Shown here in pieces: positions 1-11,083 of a stretch of 64,000 bases of DNA. The notes beneath the pieces are model-generated. The model had not been told where the DNA came from. It searched no databases and worked only from the letters and a program-made list of their open reading frames with translations. Each line of letters opens with the position of its first letter. Position 1 is the first letter of the stretch. Position numbers and translations under genes: made by a program. The stretch comes from Parazoarcus communis (GTDB taxonomy: Bacteria > Pseudomonadota > Gammaproteobacteria > Burkholderiales > Rhodocyclaceae), in the NCBI RefSeq assembly GCF_003111665.1, contig NZ_CP022188.1:4588001-4652000 (forward strand), given 5' to 3'.

Positions 1-644
1 GTCTGTTCGAAGAAACGCACCGGCTCGGAGAAGACCGGCGGCAATCCCCAATCCACCAGCATGGCCGCACCCAACTCGCGGTGGGTCATCGCCAGCGCCT
101 CCTGCTCCAGATCGAGCAGGCGCCGATCCGGGTTGCGCTGGATCTCAAGCAGCAGGCGGCCATACTCAACCGGATACACGGTAGCCATCGCCAGCTCGCC
201 GATCCGCGCAAGCAGCCCGACCGAGAAGGCCTCATCGGCGGCGACCACGCGCAGGCGCTGGACCAGCGTCTGCATCGACAGTGCCATGACCAGCGAAGAT
301 GACCAGAAGCGGACGTAATCGAAGCCGGCGCACGCCCCCTTGCGGTAGCTCGACAGCAGCGAAAAACCGAGCGCCATCGTTCGCACCGCAGGCATGCCCA
401 GCACCATCAGGGCTTCCTGAACCGACACGACCGAACGCCGCTGCAGCCCGACGAGACCATTGGCGGCCTTGATGATACGGCCGACGAACGCGGGGTCACC
501 CTTGATCACCCGCGCCAGCTCTGCCACCGACACGTCGTCGCTTTGCGTCATGCGAATGATGGCAAGCGCAACCCCACGTGGGGAAGGAAGATCGCCCGTC
601 GCCTTAAGCTGCGCAAAACGGTTCATGTCGATCGAAGGAGGCAT
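1..644 (-). CDS. HDOD domain protein, C-terminus beyond the window
   Basis: About 214 codons are visible; the gene runs off the left edge, so its C-terminus is missing. Translation begins MPPSIDMNRF. It then shows a typical HDOD layout: an N-terminal helix around LPSPRGVALAIIR, the segment VIKGDPAFVGRIIKAAN at about residues 45-61, and GLLARIGELA in place of the HD metal motif (here without the HD pair). HDOD proteins are non-catalytic relatives of HD hydrolases used in signalling, often with a GGDEF or other output domain at the C-terminus; none can be seen here. The start at 644 is a guess between two ATGs (644 and 626), neither with a good ribosome site. It is divergent from the NUDIX gene. 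Confidence 0.8.
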   Translation of the reverse strand, partial: MPPSIDMNRFAQLKATGDLPSPRGVALAIIRMTQSDDVSVAELARVIKGDPAFVGRIIKAANGLVGLQRRSVVSVQEALMVLGMPAVRTMALGFSLLSSYRKGACAGFDYVRFWSSSLVMALSMQTLVQRLRVVAADEAFSVGLLARIGELAMATVYPVEYGRLLLEIQRNPDRRLLDLEQEALAMTHRELGAAMLVDWGLPPVFSEPVRFFEQ

Positions 645-703
645 GTTCTCGCAATGTGTGGATTGGAACTTAATCGGTAGCATAAACGCTAACGACGATA
701 TCT

Positions 704-720
704 TGTACAGATCACGTACA
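704..720. promoter_or_regulatory. Inverted repeat in the HDOD/NUDIX divergent spacer
   Basis: TGTAC and GTACA are separated by 7 bases in the 163-base spacer between two divergent genes. This could be an operator, but nothing else supports it and the arms are short enough to arise by chance. Confidence 0.2.
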
Positions 721-807
721 TGCGGCGCAGTACCGACCCGCCGTTTCGATACCAATTGGCGCGGTGCGGGCCTGTTAGAATTGGCATCGTATACAGGAAG
801 CCTTCCC

Positions 808-1350
808 ATGAAGTTCTGCTCAAGCTGCGGTGCCGCTGTCGATTTACGTATCCCCCCGGGCGATGCCTTGCCGCGCCATGTCTGCGGCAACTGCGGCACG
901 ATCCACTACCAGAACCCCAAGCTCGTCGTTGGCGCACTGCCAGAGTGGGGAGACCGCATCCTGCTGTGCCGGCGCGCGATTGAACCCTGTTATGGCAAGT
1001 GGACCTTGCCTGCGGGTTTCATGGAGAACAACGAAACCACCGCACAAGGCGCTGTGCGTGAAACCCTCGAAGAGGCCTGCGCGCGAATCGAACTGGGCGA
1101 GATGTTCACCCTGATCGACGTTCCCCATATCAGTCAGGTTCATATCGTGTATCGCGCCCGCCTGCTCGATCTCGACTTCCGCCCCGGCGAAGAGTCACTC
1201 GAAGTGGCGCTGTTCGACGAAGCGGACATTCCGTGGGACGACATTGCCTTCCGCACCATCGCACTGAGCCTGCGACACTTCTTTGAAGATCGTCGCAGTG
1301 GCAAGTGGTCTTTCCACACCGGCAGCATCGGGCCCGCGCCAAAAACCTGA
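808..1350 (+). CDS. NUDIX hydrolase with N-terminal zinc ribbon
   Basis: The 180-residue protein starts MKFCSSCGAAV. A zinc ribbon uses C4, C7, C26 and C29. A full Nudix box follows (G70 to about A90: G-x5-E-x7-R-E-x2-E-E), preceded by GKWTLPAG. Nudix enzymes hydrolyse nucleoside diphosphates linked to another group, and zinc-ribbon members include ADP-sugar and NADH pyrophosphatases. The substrate here cannot be read from the sequence. The frame is open upstream to 460, but the ATG at 808 is the start because AGGAAG precedes it at 795-800 and the homologous part begins exactly there. The HNH gene follows in the same direction. Confidence 0.88.
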   Translation: MKFCSSCGAAVDLRIPPGDALPRHVCGNCGTIHYQNPKLVVGALPEWGDRILLCRRAIEPCYGKWTLPAGFMENNETTAQGAVRETLEEACARIELGEMFTLIDVPHISQVHIVYRARLLDLDFRPGEESLEVALFDEADIPWDDIAFRTIALSLRHFFEDRRSGKWSFHTGSIGPAPKT

Positions 1351-1474
1351 AACCCTGCCTCGGCGCGCGCTGCAGCCCCCCGGGACAGCTTGCGCTGCGG
1401 GGAGTTGTCTGTTTTCATTCACAAACGTGGTGCGCCGCGTTTCGGTGCGCCCACCCAGAGGTAACGGAGGACGC

Positions 1475-2110
1475 GTGCTGATCGAACATGGAGCGACGCT
1501 GCTGGGACCGGACGGATTGGCCATTCAGGACGATGGCCAGCATCCGTGGATCCTGTCGCTCGACATGAACGGCGCGCCCTATCGCTGGATCTCGTGGCAG
1601 GCGGCCTGTCACTACCATGCGCGCGATCTCGTTGCCTGGAGCATCGGCGACCATTCCTTCAGTTTCCTCGGCGGCACCTCGCGCCTCACCGGGGAACGAT
1701 CGCAGATCACCACTCAGAGCATCATCGCCATCAAGGGACGCACGCAGCGCCCGGCAGCACTCACCAAGGTGCCTCCGCTCAGCAACCGCGAACTGTTCCG
1801 GCGCGATCAGTTCCTCTGCGCCTACTGCGGGCATCGCTTACCCGGCAGCCAGCTCACTCGCGATCACGTGATGCCGGTTTCCCGCGGGGGGCGCGATGTG
1901 TGGATGAACGTGGTCACAGCCTGCCGCCCGTGCAACCAGCGCAAGAGCGGACGCACCCCCGAACAGGCGAGAATGGCGCTGCTTTATGCACCCTATGTGC
2001 CGAACAAGGCCGAGTACCTGATTTTGTGCAATCGCCACATACTTGCCGACCAGATGGATTTCCTGACCCGCCATCTCCCGCGCCAGAGCAGGCTGCTCGC
2101 CATAGACTGA
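1475..2110 (+). CDS. HNH endonuclease family protein
   Basis: The 211-residue protein starts at GTG 1475, four bases after a clear GGAGG (1466-1470). The C-terminal half is an HNH module: C115-x2-C118, the RDH core with H131, the following SRGG turn, N145, and C150-x2-C153 completing a zinc site. The RNQRKS-like tail after the second Cys pair (CNQRKSGRTPEQ) is typical of stand-alone bacterial HNH nucleases of the McrA-like type. The N-terminal 100 residues are not recognised. Its target and role are unknown. No methylase, toxin or phage gene lies beside it, so there is no evidence that it belongs to a defence system. Confidence 0.8.
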   Translation: MLIEHGATLLGPDGLAIQDDGQHPWILSLDMNGAPYRWISWQAACHYHARDLVAWSIGDHSFSFLGGTSRLTGERSQITTQSIIAIKGRTQRPAALTKVPPLSNRELFRRDQFLCAYCGHRLPGSQLTRDHVMPVSRGGRDVWMNVVTACRPCNQRKSGRTPEQARMALLYAPYVPNKAEYLILCNRHILADQMDFLTRHLPRQSRLLAID

Positions 2111-2118
2111 CGGGGTAT

Positions 2119-2214
2119 TGCGCCAGTCTGGGGCGTCGTTTTGTGCATCGCACCAATCTGGCGCACAAAATCCATCATTTTCAATACTTTGTATAAACAA
2201 GGGCATCGGCACGC
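2119..2214 (+). promoter_or_regulatory. xdh control region: two NtrC-like sites and possible promoter
   Basis: Two 17-bp imperfect palindromes, TGCGCCAGTCTGGGGCG (2119-2135) and CGCACCAATCTGGCGCA (2149-2165), resemble the enteric NtrC site TGCAC-N7-GTGCA and lie exactly 30 bp apart centre to centre, i.e. on one face of the helix. Downstream, GG at 2201 and GC at 2213 have sigma-54 spacing but a poor match around them. TATAAA at 2192-2197 could alternatively be a sigma-70 -10 box. Nitrogen control of purine degradation is biologically reasonable, but the promoter type is not settled. Confidence 0.4.
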
Positions 2215-2241
2215 AATCGCCGACGATGCTAAATTCAAGCC

Positions 2242-3736
<1,495 letters not shown>

Positions 3737-3750
<14 letters not shown>

Positions 3751-6055
3751 AGCACGCGGCAGCGCCGGCGCTGCCCTTCCCCACGAATCGGCAGTGCTGC
3801 ACGTCACCGGCAGCGCCACCTATATTGACGACCTGCCCGAACTGCGGCGCACGCTGCATGCGGCAATCGGACTCGCGACCGAAGCACATGCCCGCATCCT
3901 TAGTATCGACCTGTCGGCGGTCCGTGCCGCGCCCGGTGTGGTCTGCGTGCTCAGCGCGGACGACATCCCCGGCCTGAACGATTTCGGCCCTGTCGTGCAT
4001 GACGACCCGATCTTCGCCACCGAAGAAGTGCAGTTCCATGGCCAGGCGCTGTTCGCAGTGCTTGCCGAAGACATGCGCGCCGCCCGTGCCGCCGCCCGTC
4101 TTGCCAAGGTCGAATACGACCGCCTGCCCGCGCTGCTCAGCATCGACGAAGCGCTCGAAGCCGGCACCCGGGTGCTGCCCGACGTCGCACTCCGGCAGGG
4201 CGATGTCGACACGGCCATCGGTGCCGCGCCGCATCAGCTCGAAGGCACCGTGCGCCACGGCGGGCAGGATCACTTCTACCTCGAAACCCATATCGCCTAC
4301 GTCATCCCGCAGGAAGACAGGACTTTCAAGGTGCATTCGTCGAGCCAGCACCCGGGCGAAGTTCAGTTGCAGGTCGCCCACGCGCTCGGTCTGGAGGCCA
4401 AGGACGTCACCGTCGAATGCCGGCGCATGGGCGGCGGCTTCGGTGGCAAGGAAAGCCAGCCCGGGCAGATCGCCGCGATTGCCGCCATCGGCGCGCTGCG
4501 CACCGGGCGCCCGGTCAAGCTGCGCCTCGACCGCGACGACGACATGGTGCTCACCGGCAAGCGCCACGACTTCCGCATCGACTGGCATGTCGGCTTCGAT
4601 GACGAGGGCCGCATTCTCGGCGTTCGTTTCCGCCAGTCCACCCGTGCCGGCTATTCGGCCGACCTCACCGGTGCGATTGCCGACCGCGCGATGTTCCATG
4701 CCGACAACGCCTACTTCCTGCCCAGCGTCGCGATCGACTCCCACCGCTGCAAGACCCATACGGTATCGAACACCGCGTTTCGCGGCTTCGGCGGGCCGCA
4801 GGGCATGTTCGGCATCGAGGAAGTGATCGACGCCATTGCGCGCAAGCTCGGGCGCGACCCGCTCGACGTGCGCAAGCTCAACTACTATGGCATCACTGAG
4901 CGCAACACCACGCACTACGGCCAGGTCATCGAAGACAACGTTATCCATGAGATGACGGCCGAGCTCGAGGCCGGCTGCGACTACCGCGCCCGCCGCGAGG
5001 CGGTCCGGAAATGGAACGAAAGCAGCCCGGTCATCCGCCGCGGCATCGCCCTCACCCCGGTCAAGTTCGGCATCTCCTTCACCGCCACCCACCTCAACCA
5101 GGCCGGCGCACTGCTCAACGTGTATACCGACGGCACAGTGCTGCTCAACCACGGCGGCACCGAAATGGGTCAGGGCCTGTTTACCAAGGTGGCACAGGTC
5201 GTGGCGCGCGAACTGCAGATCGACATCGATCGCATCCGCGTCACCGCATCCGATACCGCGCGCGTGCCTAATGCCTCGGCCACAGCAGCGTCGAGCGGTG
5301 CCGACCTCAACGGCAAGGCCGCGCAGGACGCCGCACGCAAGATCAAGGCACGGCTCACCGAATTTGCCGCGGCAAAGTACGCCGTGCGCGAAGACCAGGT
5401 TGAGTTCCGCGCCAATCAGGTTCAAGCCGGCACCACCGTCGTCAGCTTTGCCGAGCTCGTGCATGCGGCGTGGATGGCGCGCGTCTCGCTGTCCGCGACC
5501 GGCTACTACCGCACGCCCAAGATTGCCTACGACCGTGAAACCCTGTCGGGCCGCCCGTTCTATTACTACGCCTACGGGGTTGCGTGCAGCGAGGTCGCCA
5601 TCGACACCCTGACTGGCGAGTCGAAAGTGCTGCGCACCGACATCCTGCACGACGCCGGCCAGTCGCTGAACCCGGCGATCGATATCGGCCAGGTCGAGGG
5701 CGGCTTCATTCAGGGCATGGGCTGGCTGACCATGGAAGAGCTGCACTGGGACGCAAGCGGACGCCTGCGCACTCATGCGCCCTCCACCTACAAGATTCCG
5801 GCTGTGTCCGACATCCCAAGGGTCTTCAACGTTCGCCTGTGGGATCGCGCCATCAACGTCGAAGACTCGATCTTCCGCTCCAAGGCCGTCGGCGAGCCTC
5901 CCTTCATGCTTGCGCTGTCGGTCTGGCATGCGATCAAGGACGCGGTGGCTGCGTCAGCCGACTACCGCGTCACCCCGATGCTCAACGCGCCGGCCACCGC
6001 CGAAGAGATCCTGCGCAGCGTGGACGACGCCCGTCAGCGGGCTCACACGCCATGA
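3737..6055 (+). CDS. xdhB: Xanthine dehydrogenase molybdopterin-binding subunit
   Basis: This 772-residue large subunit holds the molybdenum cofactor and the purine site. Diagnostic segments include GGGFGGKE, FRGFGGPQGM, GGTEMGQG, and KAVGEPPFML near the C-terminus, whose Glu is the catalytic base in the family. The start at 3737 is chosen because GGAGG lies at 3726-3730 and the N-terminus then matches the family; an upstream in-frame ATG at 3689 lies well inside xdhA. The stop codon overlaps the xdhC start (ATGA at 6052). A long open frame on the opposite strand here is only a codon-bias shadow. Confidence 0.96.
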
Positions 6056-7134
6056 CTGCCGGACGCCTGCTCGATCATCTGGCCGCCAGCCTCTGCGCCG
6101 GCGAGCGCATGGTGTGGATCGGCGTCGCAGAGACACGCGGCTCGGCACCGCGCGCGCCGGGCGCCCGCATGCTGGTCGGCATGGGCTCAAGCTTCGGCAC
6201 CATCGGCGGCGGTCACCTCGAACTGCGTGCAATCGAAATTGCGCGCGGCATGATCGTCGATGACGCCGCCGGTATTGCGACCGCCCCCAGAATCGAGCGC
6301 TTTCCGCTTGGGGCCAGCGTCGGCCAGTGCTGCGGCGGTGTGATGCATCTTGCCTTCGATGTCGTTCGCCCGACTGAGCGTGCATGGGTCGAAGCGGCAC
6401 GCGCACTGGCGCACGAGGACATCGAGTGGGTGCGCATCCTCAGCCTCGGGGGCGCGCCTGTGCAGGTCGCCAGCCTCGCCAGCCTGCGCGCCGACAGCCG
6501 CCACCCGGCGCTCGCCGCCAGTGCAGCCGGGCTCTCCTCCCTTGCCGGCGACAGCGCCATGATCTGCTGCGACAGCCTTGGCGGCGAGCGCCACGTCATC
6601 GAACTCATGCGCCCGGCGGAGCTTCACCTGGCCTTGTTCGGTGCGGGCCATGTCGGCCGCGCACTGATCGAGGTCCTCGCCCGCCTGCCCATTCGCGTCA
6701 CCTGGATCGATCCGCGCGAGTCGGAATTTCTGGCCTGGATGCCGCACAATACGCGCCCCGTTCTGACCGACATGCCGGAAGCCGAAGTGCGACACCAACC
6801 TGCCAACACCGCGGTGCTGATTACCACGCACAGCCATGCGCTCGATCTCGAGCTGGTACGGACCTGGCTCGACCGAGGTGACTTCGGCTTTCTCGGACTC
6901 ATCGGCTCGACCTCCAAGCGCGCAAACTTCGAGGCAAAATTGCGCGCTCGCGGCTACGCGGAAGACCAGCTTGCACGCATCGTCAGCCCGGTGGGCGACC
7001 CCGCCGTCGTCGGCAAGGAACCCGAAGTCATCGCCATCGCGATTGCCGCGCAGCTCATGAGCCTGCGCAGCAAGCCACAGAACGTCCGGCACATCCGGCA
7101 AGATCATCCAGCCAAGGCATGCACGACACCATGA
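6052..7134 (+). CDS. xdhC: Xanthine dehydrogenase accessory protein (Moco insertion)
   Basis: The 360-residue protein binds molybdenum cofactor, promotes its sulfuration and delivers it to XdhB; it is not part of the final enzyme. The N-terminal XdhC/CoxI domain contains RGSAPRAPGARMLVG and GTIGGGHLE; the C-terminal Rossmann domain contains LALFGAGHVGRALIEVL followed by the WIDPRE strand end. The start at 6052 forms an ATGA overlap with xdhB, so translation is probably coupled. The 3' end overlaps the ABC ATPase gene by 16 bases, placing enzyme and transporter in one transcript. Confidence 0.95.
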   Translation: MTAGRLLDHLAASLCAGERMVWIGVAETRGSAPRAPGARMLVGMGSSFGTIGGGHLELRAIEIARGMIVDDAAGIATAPRIERFPLGASVGQCCGGVMHLAFDVVRPTERAWVEAARALAHEDIEWVRILSLGGAPVQVASLASLRADSRHPALAASAAGLSSLAGDSAMICCDSLGGERHVIELMRPAELHLALFGAGHVGRALIEVLARLPIRVTWIDPRESEFLAWMPHNTRPVLTDMPEAEVRHQPANTAVLITTHSHALDLELVRTWLDRGDFGFLGLIGSTSKRANFEAKLRARGYAEDQLARIVSPVGDPAVVGKEPEVIAIAIAAQLMSLRSKPQNVRHIRQDHPAKACTTP

Positions 7135-8723
7135 CCCAGCAGACAAGCCCTTCCCCGGGCGCGCCGCCGCGCCTCGTATTGAGCAACATCCGCAAGGTCT
7201 ACCCGACCGTGGTCGCCAACGACGGCGTCAATCTTGAAGTCGCGCCCGGCGAGATTCATGCCGTACTGGGCGAGAACGGCGCCGGCAAGTCGACGCTGAT
7301 GAAGATCATCTACGGCGTCACCCGGCCCAGCTCGGGGGAGATGCAGTGGGAAGGCAAGGATGTCACCGTCGAGAGCCCGGCACATGCGCGCGAACTCGGC
7401 ATCGGCATGGTGTTCCAGCACTTCTCGCTGTTCGAAACCCTGACCGTGGTCGAGAACGTCGCCCTCGCCCTGCCGGGCAAGCCCGACCTCGGCGAACTCG
7501 CGCAACGCATCGAAGAGGTCTCCAAGCGCTACGGCCTGCCGGTCGATCCGCGCCGCCATGTGCATGCACTGTCGGTAGGCGAGCGTCAGCGGGTCGAGAT
7601 CGTGCGCTGCCTGCTGCAGAATCCGCGCCTGCTGATCATGGACGAGCCGACCTCGGTGCTCACACCGCAGGCCGTGCGCAAACTGTTCGAGACCCTGCGC
7701 CAGCTCGCCGCCGAAGGCTGCTCCATCCTTTACATCAGCCATAAGCTCGACGAGATCAAGGAGCTGTGCCACACCGCCACCGTACTGCGCGGCGGCCGCG
7801 TCACCGGCCACTGCCGCCCGGGCGAGGAAACGCCGGAATCGATGGCGCGGCTGATGATCGGCAAGGACCTGCCGGTGTGCGAACACGGCGCCAGCCAGGC
7901 CAGCAACGAGATCCGGCTGCGCCTGGCGGGGCTGTCGCACTCGACACCCGACCCCTTCGCCACCGACCTGCGCGACATCCATCTCGACGTCCACGCCGGC
8001 GAGATCGTCGGCATTGCCGGCGTATCGGGCAATGGCCAGCAGGAGTTGCTGCGGGCCATCTCGGGCGAGGAACCGCTGTCGGAAAAATTCCCGGTGCAGA
8101 TCCTCGGCACCGAAGCCGGCCGCATGAACCCCGGCCAGCGGCGCAAGCTCGGCATGTGTTTCGTGCCCGAGGAGCGCCTCGGCCGTGGCGCCGTGCCCAC
8201 GATGTCGCTTGCCGACAACGCGATCCTGACCGCAGCGAAATCGCAGCACTTCGTCAGCGGTGGCTTTCTGGCCTTCAGCCGCGCGCGGGCCTTCGCCGAG
8301 AACTGCATCGAATCCTTCAGCGTCAAGTGCGGCGGAGCGCCATCTCCCGCCAAATCGCTCTCGGGCGGCAACCTGCAGAAGTTCATCATGGGCCGCGAAA
8401 TCCTGCAGGCGCCCAAGCTGCTGGTGTGCGCCCAGCCCACCTGGGGTGTCGATGTCGGCGCAGCCGCCTTCATCCGCCAGTCCATCATCGACCTGCGCAA
8501 CCGTGGCTGCGCCGTGCTGGTCATCTCCGAGGAGCTGGACGAATTGTTCGAGATCTGCGACCGCATCGCGGTCATCGCCAAGGGCAGGCTGTCGCCGCTG
8601 CGCCCGACCGCTGAAACCTCGGTGGAGGACATCGGCGTGTGGATGAGCGGCCTGTGGCCAGGCTCCGAGCTCGCAACCGAGGCTGTTGAACAGAAAGGGG
8701 AGCTCGCCCATGCTCAGGCTTGA
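7119..8723 (+). CDS. Nucleoside/purine ABC importer, tandem ATPase
   Basis: The 534-residue ATPase has two fused nucleotide-binding domains, as in RbsA and the YufO/NupO nucleoside importers. Domain 1 has Walker A GENGAGKST (51-59), signature LSVGERQRVE (151-160) and Walker B LLIMDEPTS (171-179). Domain 2 has a degenerate Walker A (GVSGNGQQE) but an intact LSGGNLQK signature, the usual asymmetry of this family. Overlap with xdhC and the two following permeases suggests the cargo is a purine base or nucleoside feeding the dehydrogenase; this is inferred from context. ATGs at 7119 and 7131 are both possible. Confidence 0.9.
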   Translation: MHDTMTQQTSPSPGAPPRLVLSNIRKVYPTVVANDGVNLEVAPGEIHAVLGENGAGKSTLMKIIYGVTRPSSGEMQWEGKDVTVESPAHARELGIGMVFQHFSLFETLTVVENVALALPGKPDLGELAQRIEEVSKRYGLPVDPRRHVHALSVGERQRVEIVRCLLQNPRLLIMDEPTSVLTPQAVRKLFETLRQLAAEGCSILYISHKLDEIKELCHTATVLRGGRVTGHCRPGEETPESMARLMIGKDLPVCEHGASQASNEIRLRLAGLSHSTPDPFATDLRDIHLDVHAGEIVGIAGVSGNGQQELLRAISGEEPLSEKFPVQILGTEAGRMNPGQRRKLGMCFVPEERLGRGAVPTMSLADNAILTAAKSQHFVSGGFLAFSRARAFAENCIESFSVKCGGAPSPAKSLSGGNLQKFIMGREILQAPKLLVCAQPTWGVDVGAAAFIRQSIIDLRNRGCAVLVISEELDELFEICDRIAVIAKGRLSPLRPTAETSVEDIGVWMSGLWPGSELATEAVEQKGELAHAQA

Positions 8724-9774
8724 ACCCCGCGCCGAAGTCTCGCGCCTGATGAGCTATCTGTCGCCGGTGCTGGCGGCCGTGCTCACCCTTATCGCAGGCA
8801 TGGCCGTCTTCTCCTCGCTGGGCAAGGATCCGGTCGAAGGTCTGCGCCTGTTCCTGATCAGCCCGGTCAAGGATCTCTACGGCGTCTCCGAACTCCTGCT
8901 CAAGGCCACCCCGCTGATGCTGTGCGCCATTGGTCTTGCGGTGGGCTTCCGCGCCAACGTGTGGAACATCGGCGCCGAGGGTCAGTTCATGCTCGGCACC
9001 GTCGGTGCAACGGGCGTTGCACTGTACTTTCAGGAGTCCGACAGCAGCCTCGTCCTGCCCGCGATGGTGCTCGCCGGCGCGGCTGCCGGCGCAGCCTGGG
9101 CGGCGATTCCGGCCCTGCTGAAAACGAAGTTCAACGCCAACGAGATTCTGGTGTCGCTGATGCTGGTCTATGTGGCGCAGCTCTTCGTGTCGTGGCTGGT
9201 GTTCGGCCCTTGGAAGGACCCTGACGGTTTCAACTTCCCGCAGACGGCAATGTTTGCCGACCATGCGCTGCTGCCGATTCTCGTTGAAGGCACACGCCTG
9301 CATGCGGGCTTCCTGATCGCGCTCACCGCGCTGGTCGCCGGCTACGCCTTCATGAACCGCAGCTACACCGGCTTCAAGATGCGGGTCGCGGGCGAAGCGG
9401 CCGAGGCCGCGCGTTATGCGGGCTTCTCTGCCAACCGCATGATCTGGATCGGCCTGCTCACCGGCGGTGCCGCAGCCGGCATTGCGGGCATGAGCGAAGT
9501 GGCCGGCCCCATGGGCCAGCTCACCGACAAGGTCAACCTGGGCTACGGCTTTGCCGCCATCATCGTGGCCTTCGTCGGCCGCCTCAACCCCTTCGGCATT
9601 CTGCTTGCCAGCCTGTTGATGGCGCTGCTTTACATCGGCGGCGAGCAGGTGCAGCAGTACATGAACCTGCCCAGCTCCATCTCGCTGGTGTTTCAGGGCC
9701 TGCTGCTGTTCTTCCTGCTGGGTTCGGACGTATTCATCCACTACCGGCTGAAGTTCGGCCGCGTTGCCGCCTGA
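8710..9774 (+). CDS. Nucleoside/purine ABC importer permease 1 (YufP/NupP-like)
   Basis: This 354-residue polytopic membrane protein belongs to the BPD_transp_2 family. The first helix is around LSPVLAAVLTLIAGMAV and the family core is GFRANVWNIGAEGQFMLG, where the NIGAEGQ segment is characteristic of nucleoside-type permeases. The start at 8710 is chosen over 8686 because AAAGGGGAG sits at 8695-8703. It overlaps the ATPase gene by 14 bases and is followed after 9 bases by the second permease. Confidence 0.9.
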   Translation: MLRLEPRAEVSRLMSYLSPVLAAVLTLIAGMAVFSSLGKDPVEGLRLFLISPVKDLYGVSELLLKATPLMLCAIGLAVGFRANVWNIGAEGQFMLGTVGATGVALYFQESDSSLVLPAMVLAGAAAGAAWAAIPALLKTKFNANEILVSLMLVYVAQLFVSWLVFGPWKDPDGFNFPQTAMFADHALLPILVEGTRLHAGFLIALTALVAGYAFMNRSYTGFKMRVAGEAAEAARYAGFSANRMIWIGLLTGGAAAGIAGMSEVAGPMGQLTDKVNLGYGFAAIIVAFVGRLNPFGILLASLLMALLYIGGEQVQQYMNLPSSISLVFQGLLLFFLLGSDVFIHYRLKFGRVAA

Positions 9775-9783
9775 GGATCGATC

Positions 9784-10716
9784 ATGGACGCTTCGCTCTT
9801 CACCTCGATGCTGTTTGCCACCGTCGTGGCCGGCACCCCGCTGATCATCGTGTCGCTCGGCCTGCTGGTCAATGAAAAGGCCGGCGTGCTCAACCTCGGC
9901 GCCGAAGGCATGATGGCCATGGGCGCGGTCGCCGCCTTCGCCGTCACCCACCACACCGGCAGCCCCTGGCTGGGCGTGCTCGCCGGCATGGGTGCGGGCA
10001 TGGCGGTGTCGCTCGTGTTCGGTCTGCTCACCCTCACGCTGCAGGCCAACCAGGTGGCCTCCGGGCTCGCGCTGGCGATCTTCGGCGTCGGTCTGTCGGC
10101 CTTCATCGGCAAGCCCTTCGAGTCCATCGCCCTGCCCGCGGTGCCGCCGATCCGCATTCCCTTCATTGCCGACCTGCCGCTGATCGGCGAGGCACTCTAC
10201 AACCAGCAAGCCCTCGTCTATCTGTCGTGGGCGATGTTCTGGGCGGTGGTGTGGTTCCTCTACCGCAGCCGCGCCGGCCTGGTGTTGCGCGCCGTGGGCG
10301 AATCCCCCGCCTCGGCGCACGCCATCGGCCACCCGGTCATCCTCATCCGCTATCTGGCGGTACTCTTCGGCGGCGCCATGGCCGGCATCGGCGGCGCCTT
10401 CCTTTCGGTGTTCTACACCCCGATGTGGGTCGAAGGCATGGTCGCCGGTCGCGGCTGGATCGCCCTCGCGCTGGTCGTGTTCGCCACCTGGCGCCCGCTG
10501 CGGGTCATGGTTGGCGCATACCTGTTCGGCGGCGTCATGATCACCCAGCTCTTCATCCAGGGCTCGGGCATGCAGATCGACTTCCCCTCGCAGTTCCTGT
10601 CATCGCTGCCTTATTGGGCCACGATCATTGTGCTGGTGGTGATCTCACGCAACGTGAATACGATTCGCTTGAATTCGCCTATGTCGCTGGGGAAACCGTT
10701 CCGGGCTGAGGGGTAG
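9784..10716 (+). CDS. Nucleoside/purine ABC importer permease 2 (YufQ/NupQ-like)
   Basis: This 310-residue permease pairs with the preceding one. It is hydrophobic throughout and carries the sister motif VNEKAGVLNLGAEGMMAMG near residues 28-46, plus FESIALPAVPPIRIPF in a periplasmic loop. It is the last gene before a terminator at 10741. The substrate-binding BMP-type lipoprotein that normally completes such a system is not encoded here and would have to be elsewhere. Confidence 0.9.
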   Translation: MDASLFTSMLFATVVAGTPLIIVSLGLLVNEKAGVLNLGAEGMMAMGAVAAFAVTHHTGSPWLGVLAGMGAGMAVSLVFGLLTLTLQANQVASGLALAIFGVGLSAFIGKPFESIALPAVPPIRIPFIADLPLIGEALYNQQALVYLSWAMFWAVVWFLYRSRAGLVLRAVGESPASAHAIGHPVILIRYLAVLFGGAMAGIGGAFLSVFYTPMWVEGMVAGRGWIALALVVFATWRPLRVMVGAYLFGGVMITQLFIQGSGMQIDFPSQFLSSLPYWATIIVLVVISRNVNTIRLNSPMSLGKPFRAEG

Positions 10717-10740
10717 GCGCGCGAGAAGGTCGCAATAATG

Positions 10741-10769
10741 AGGCCCGTATTCGCGGGCTTTATTTTTTT
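10741..10769 (+). terminator. Rho-independent terminator of the xdh/ABC operon
   Basis: GCCCG pairs with CGGGC around a six-base loop, extended by A-T and G-T pairs, followed by TTTATTTTTTT. It begins 25 bases after the permease stop. Confidence 0.85.
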
Positions 10770-11083
10770 GCGAAGTCCGCGCGGACTGATGCCAAATGAC
10801 GATATTTGTCCATGTTTTGCAAAAACCTGACTGGAATTCTTCAAATGGCGCGGAACGACCGCACTGACACCGACGAGGTGTGTGTAACGCGATGATCTTG
10901 CCTGCCGCACCAAACCAAACGCCGCAACACAATGCGAGATGGCGCATCAAAAAGAAAAACAGTAGCCAAAACCCATAACTTTTCGATCTATCAATCGTCC
11001 CCCCACCCCCTTAGAATTGCAACGTGCCCTGCTTGCCAGGAAGTCAATCAAAGGGTAATCGCTACGGCAACAAGGGATGGACC
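10770..11083. other. Intergenic region before the glycan operon
   Basis: About 310 bases with no credible gene. It is visibly AT-richer than its flanks and has a run of C residues near 11000-11012. It must hold the promoter of the glycan operon, but no convincing -35/-10 or sigma-54 pair was found. Confidence 0.5.

Noticed and set aside
1475..2110. HNH protein as part of a restriction or phage-defence system
   Set aside because: No methyltransferase, toxin, helicase or phage gene is adjacent; the module alone does not support a defence role.
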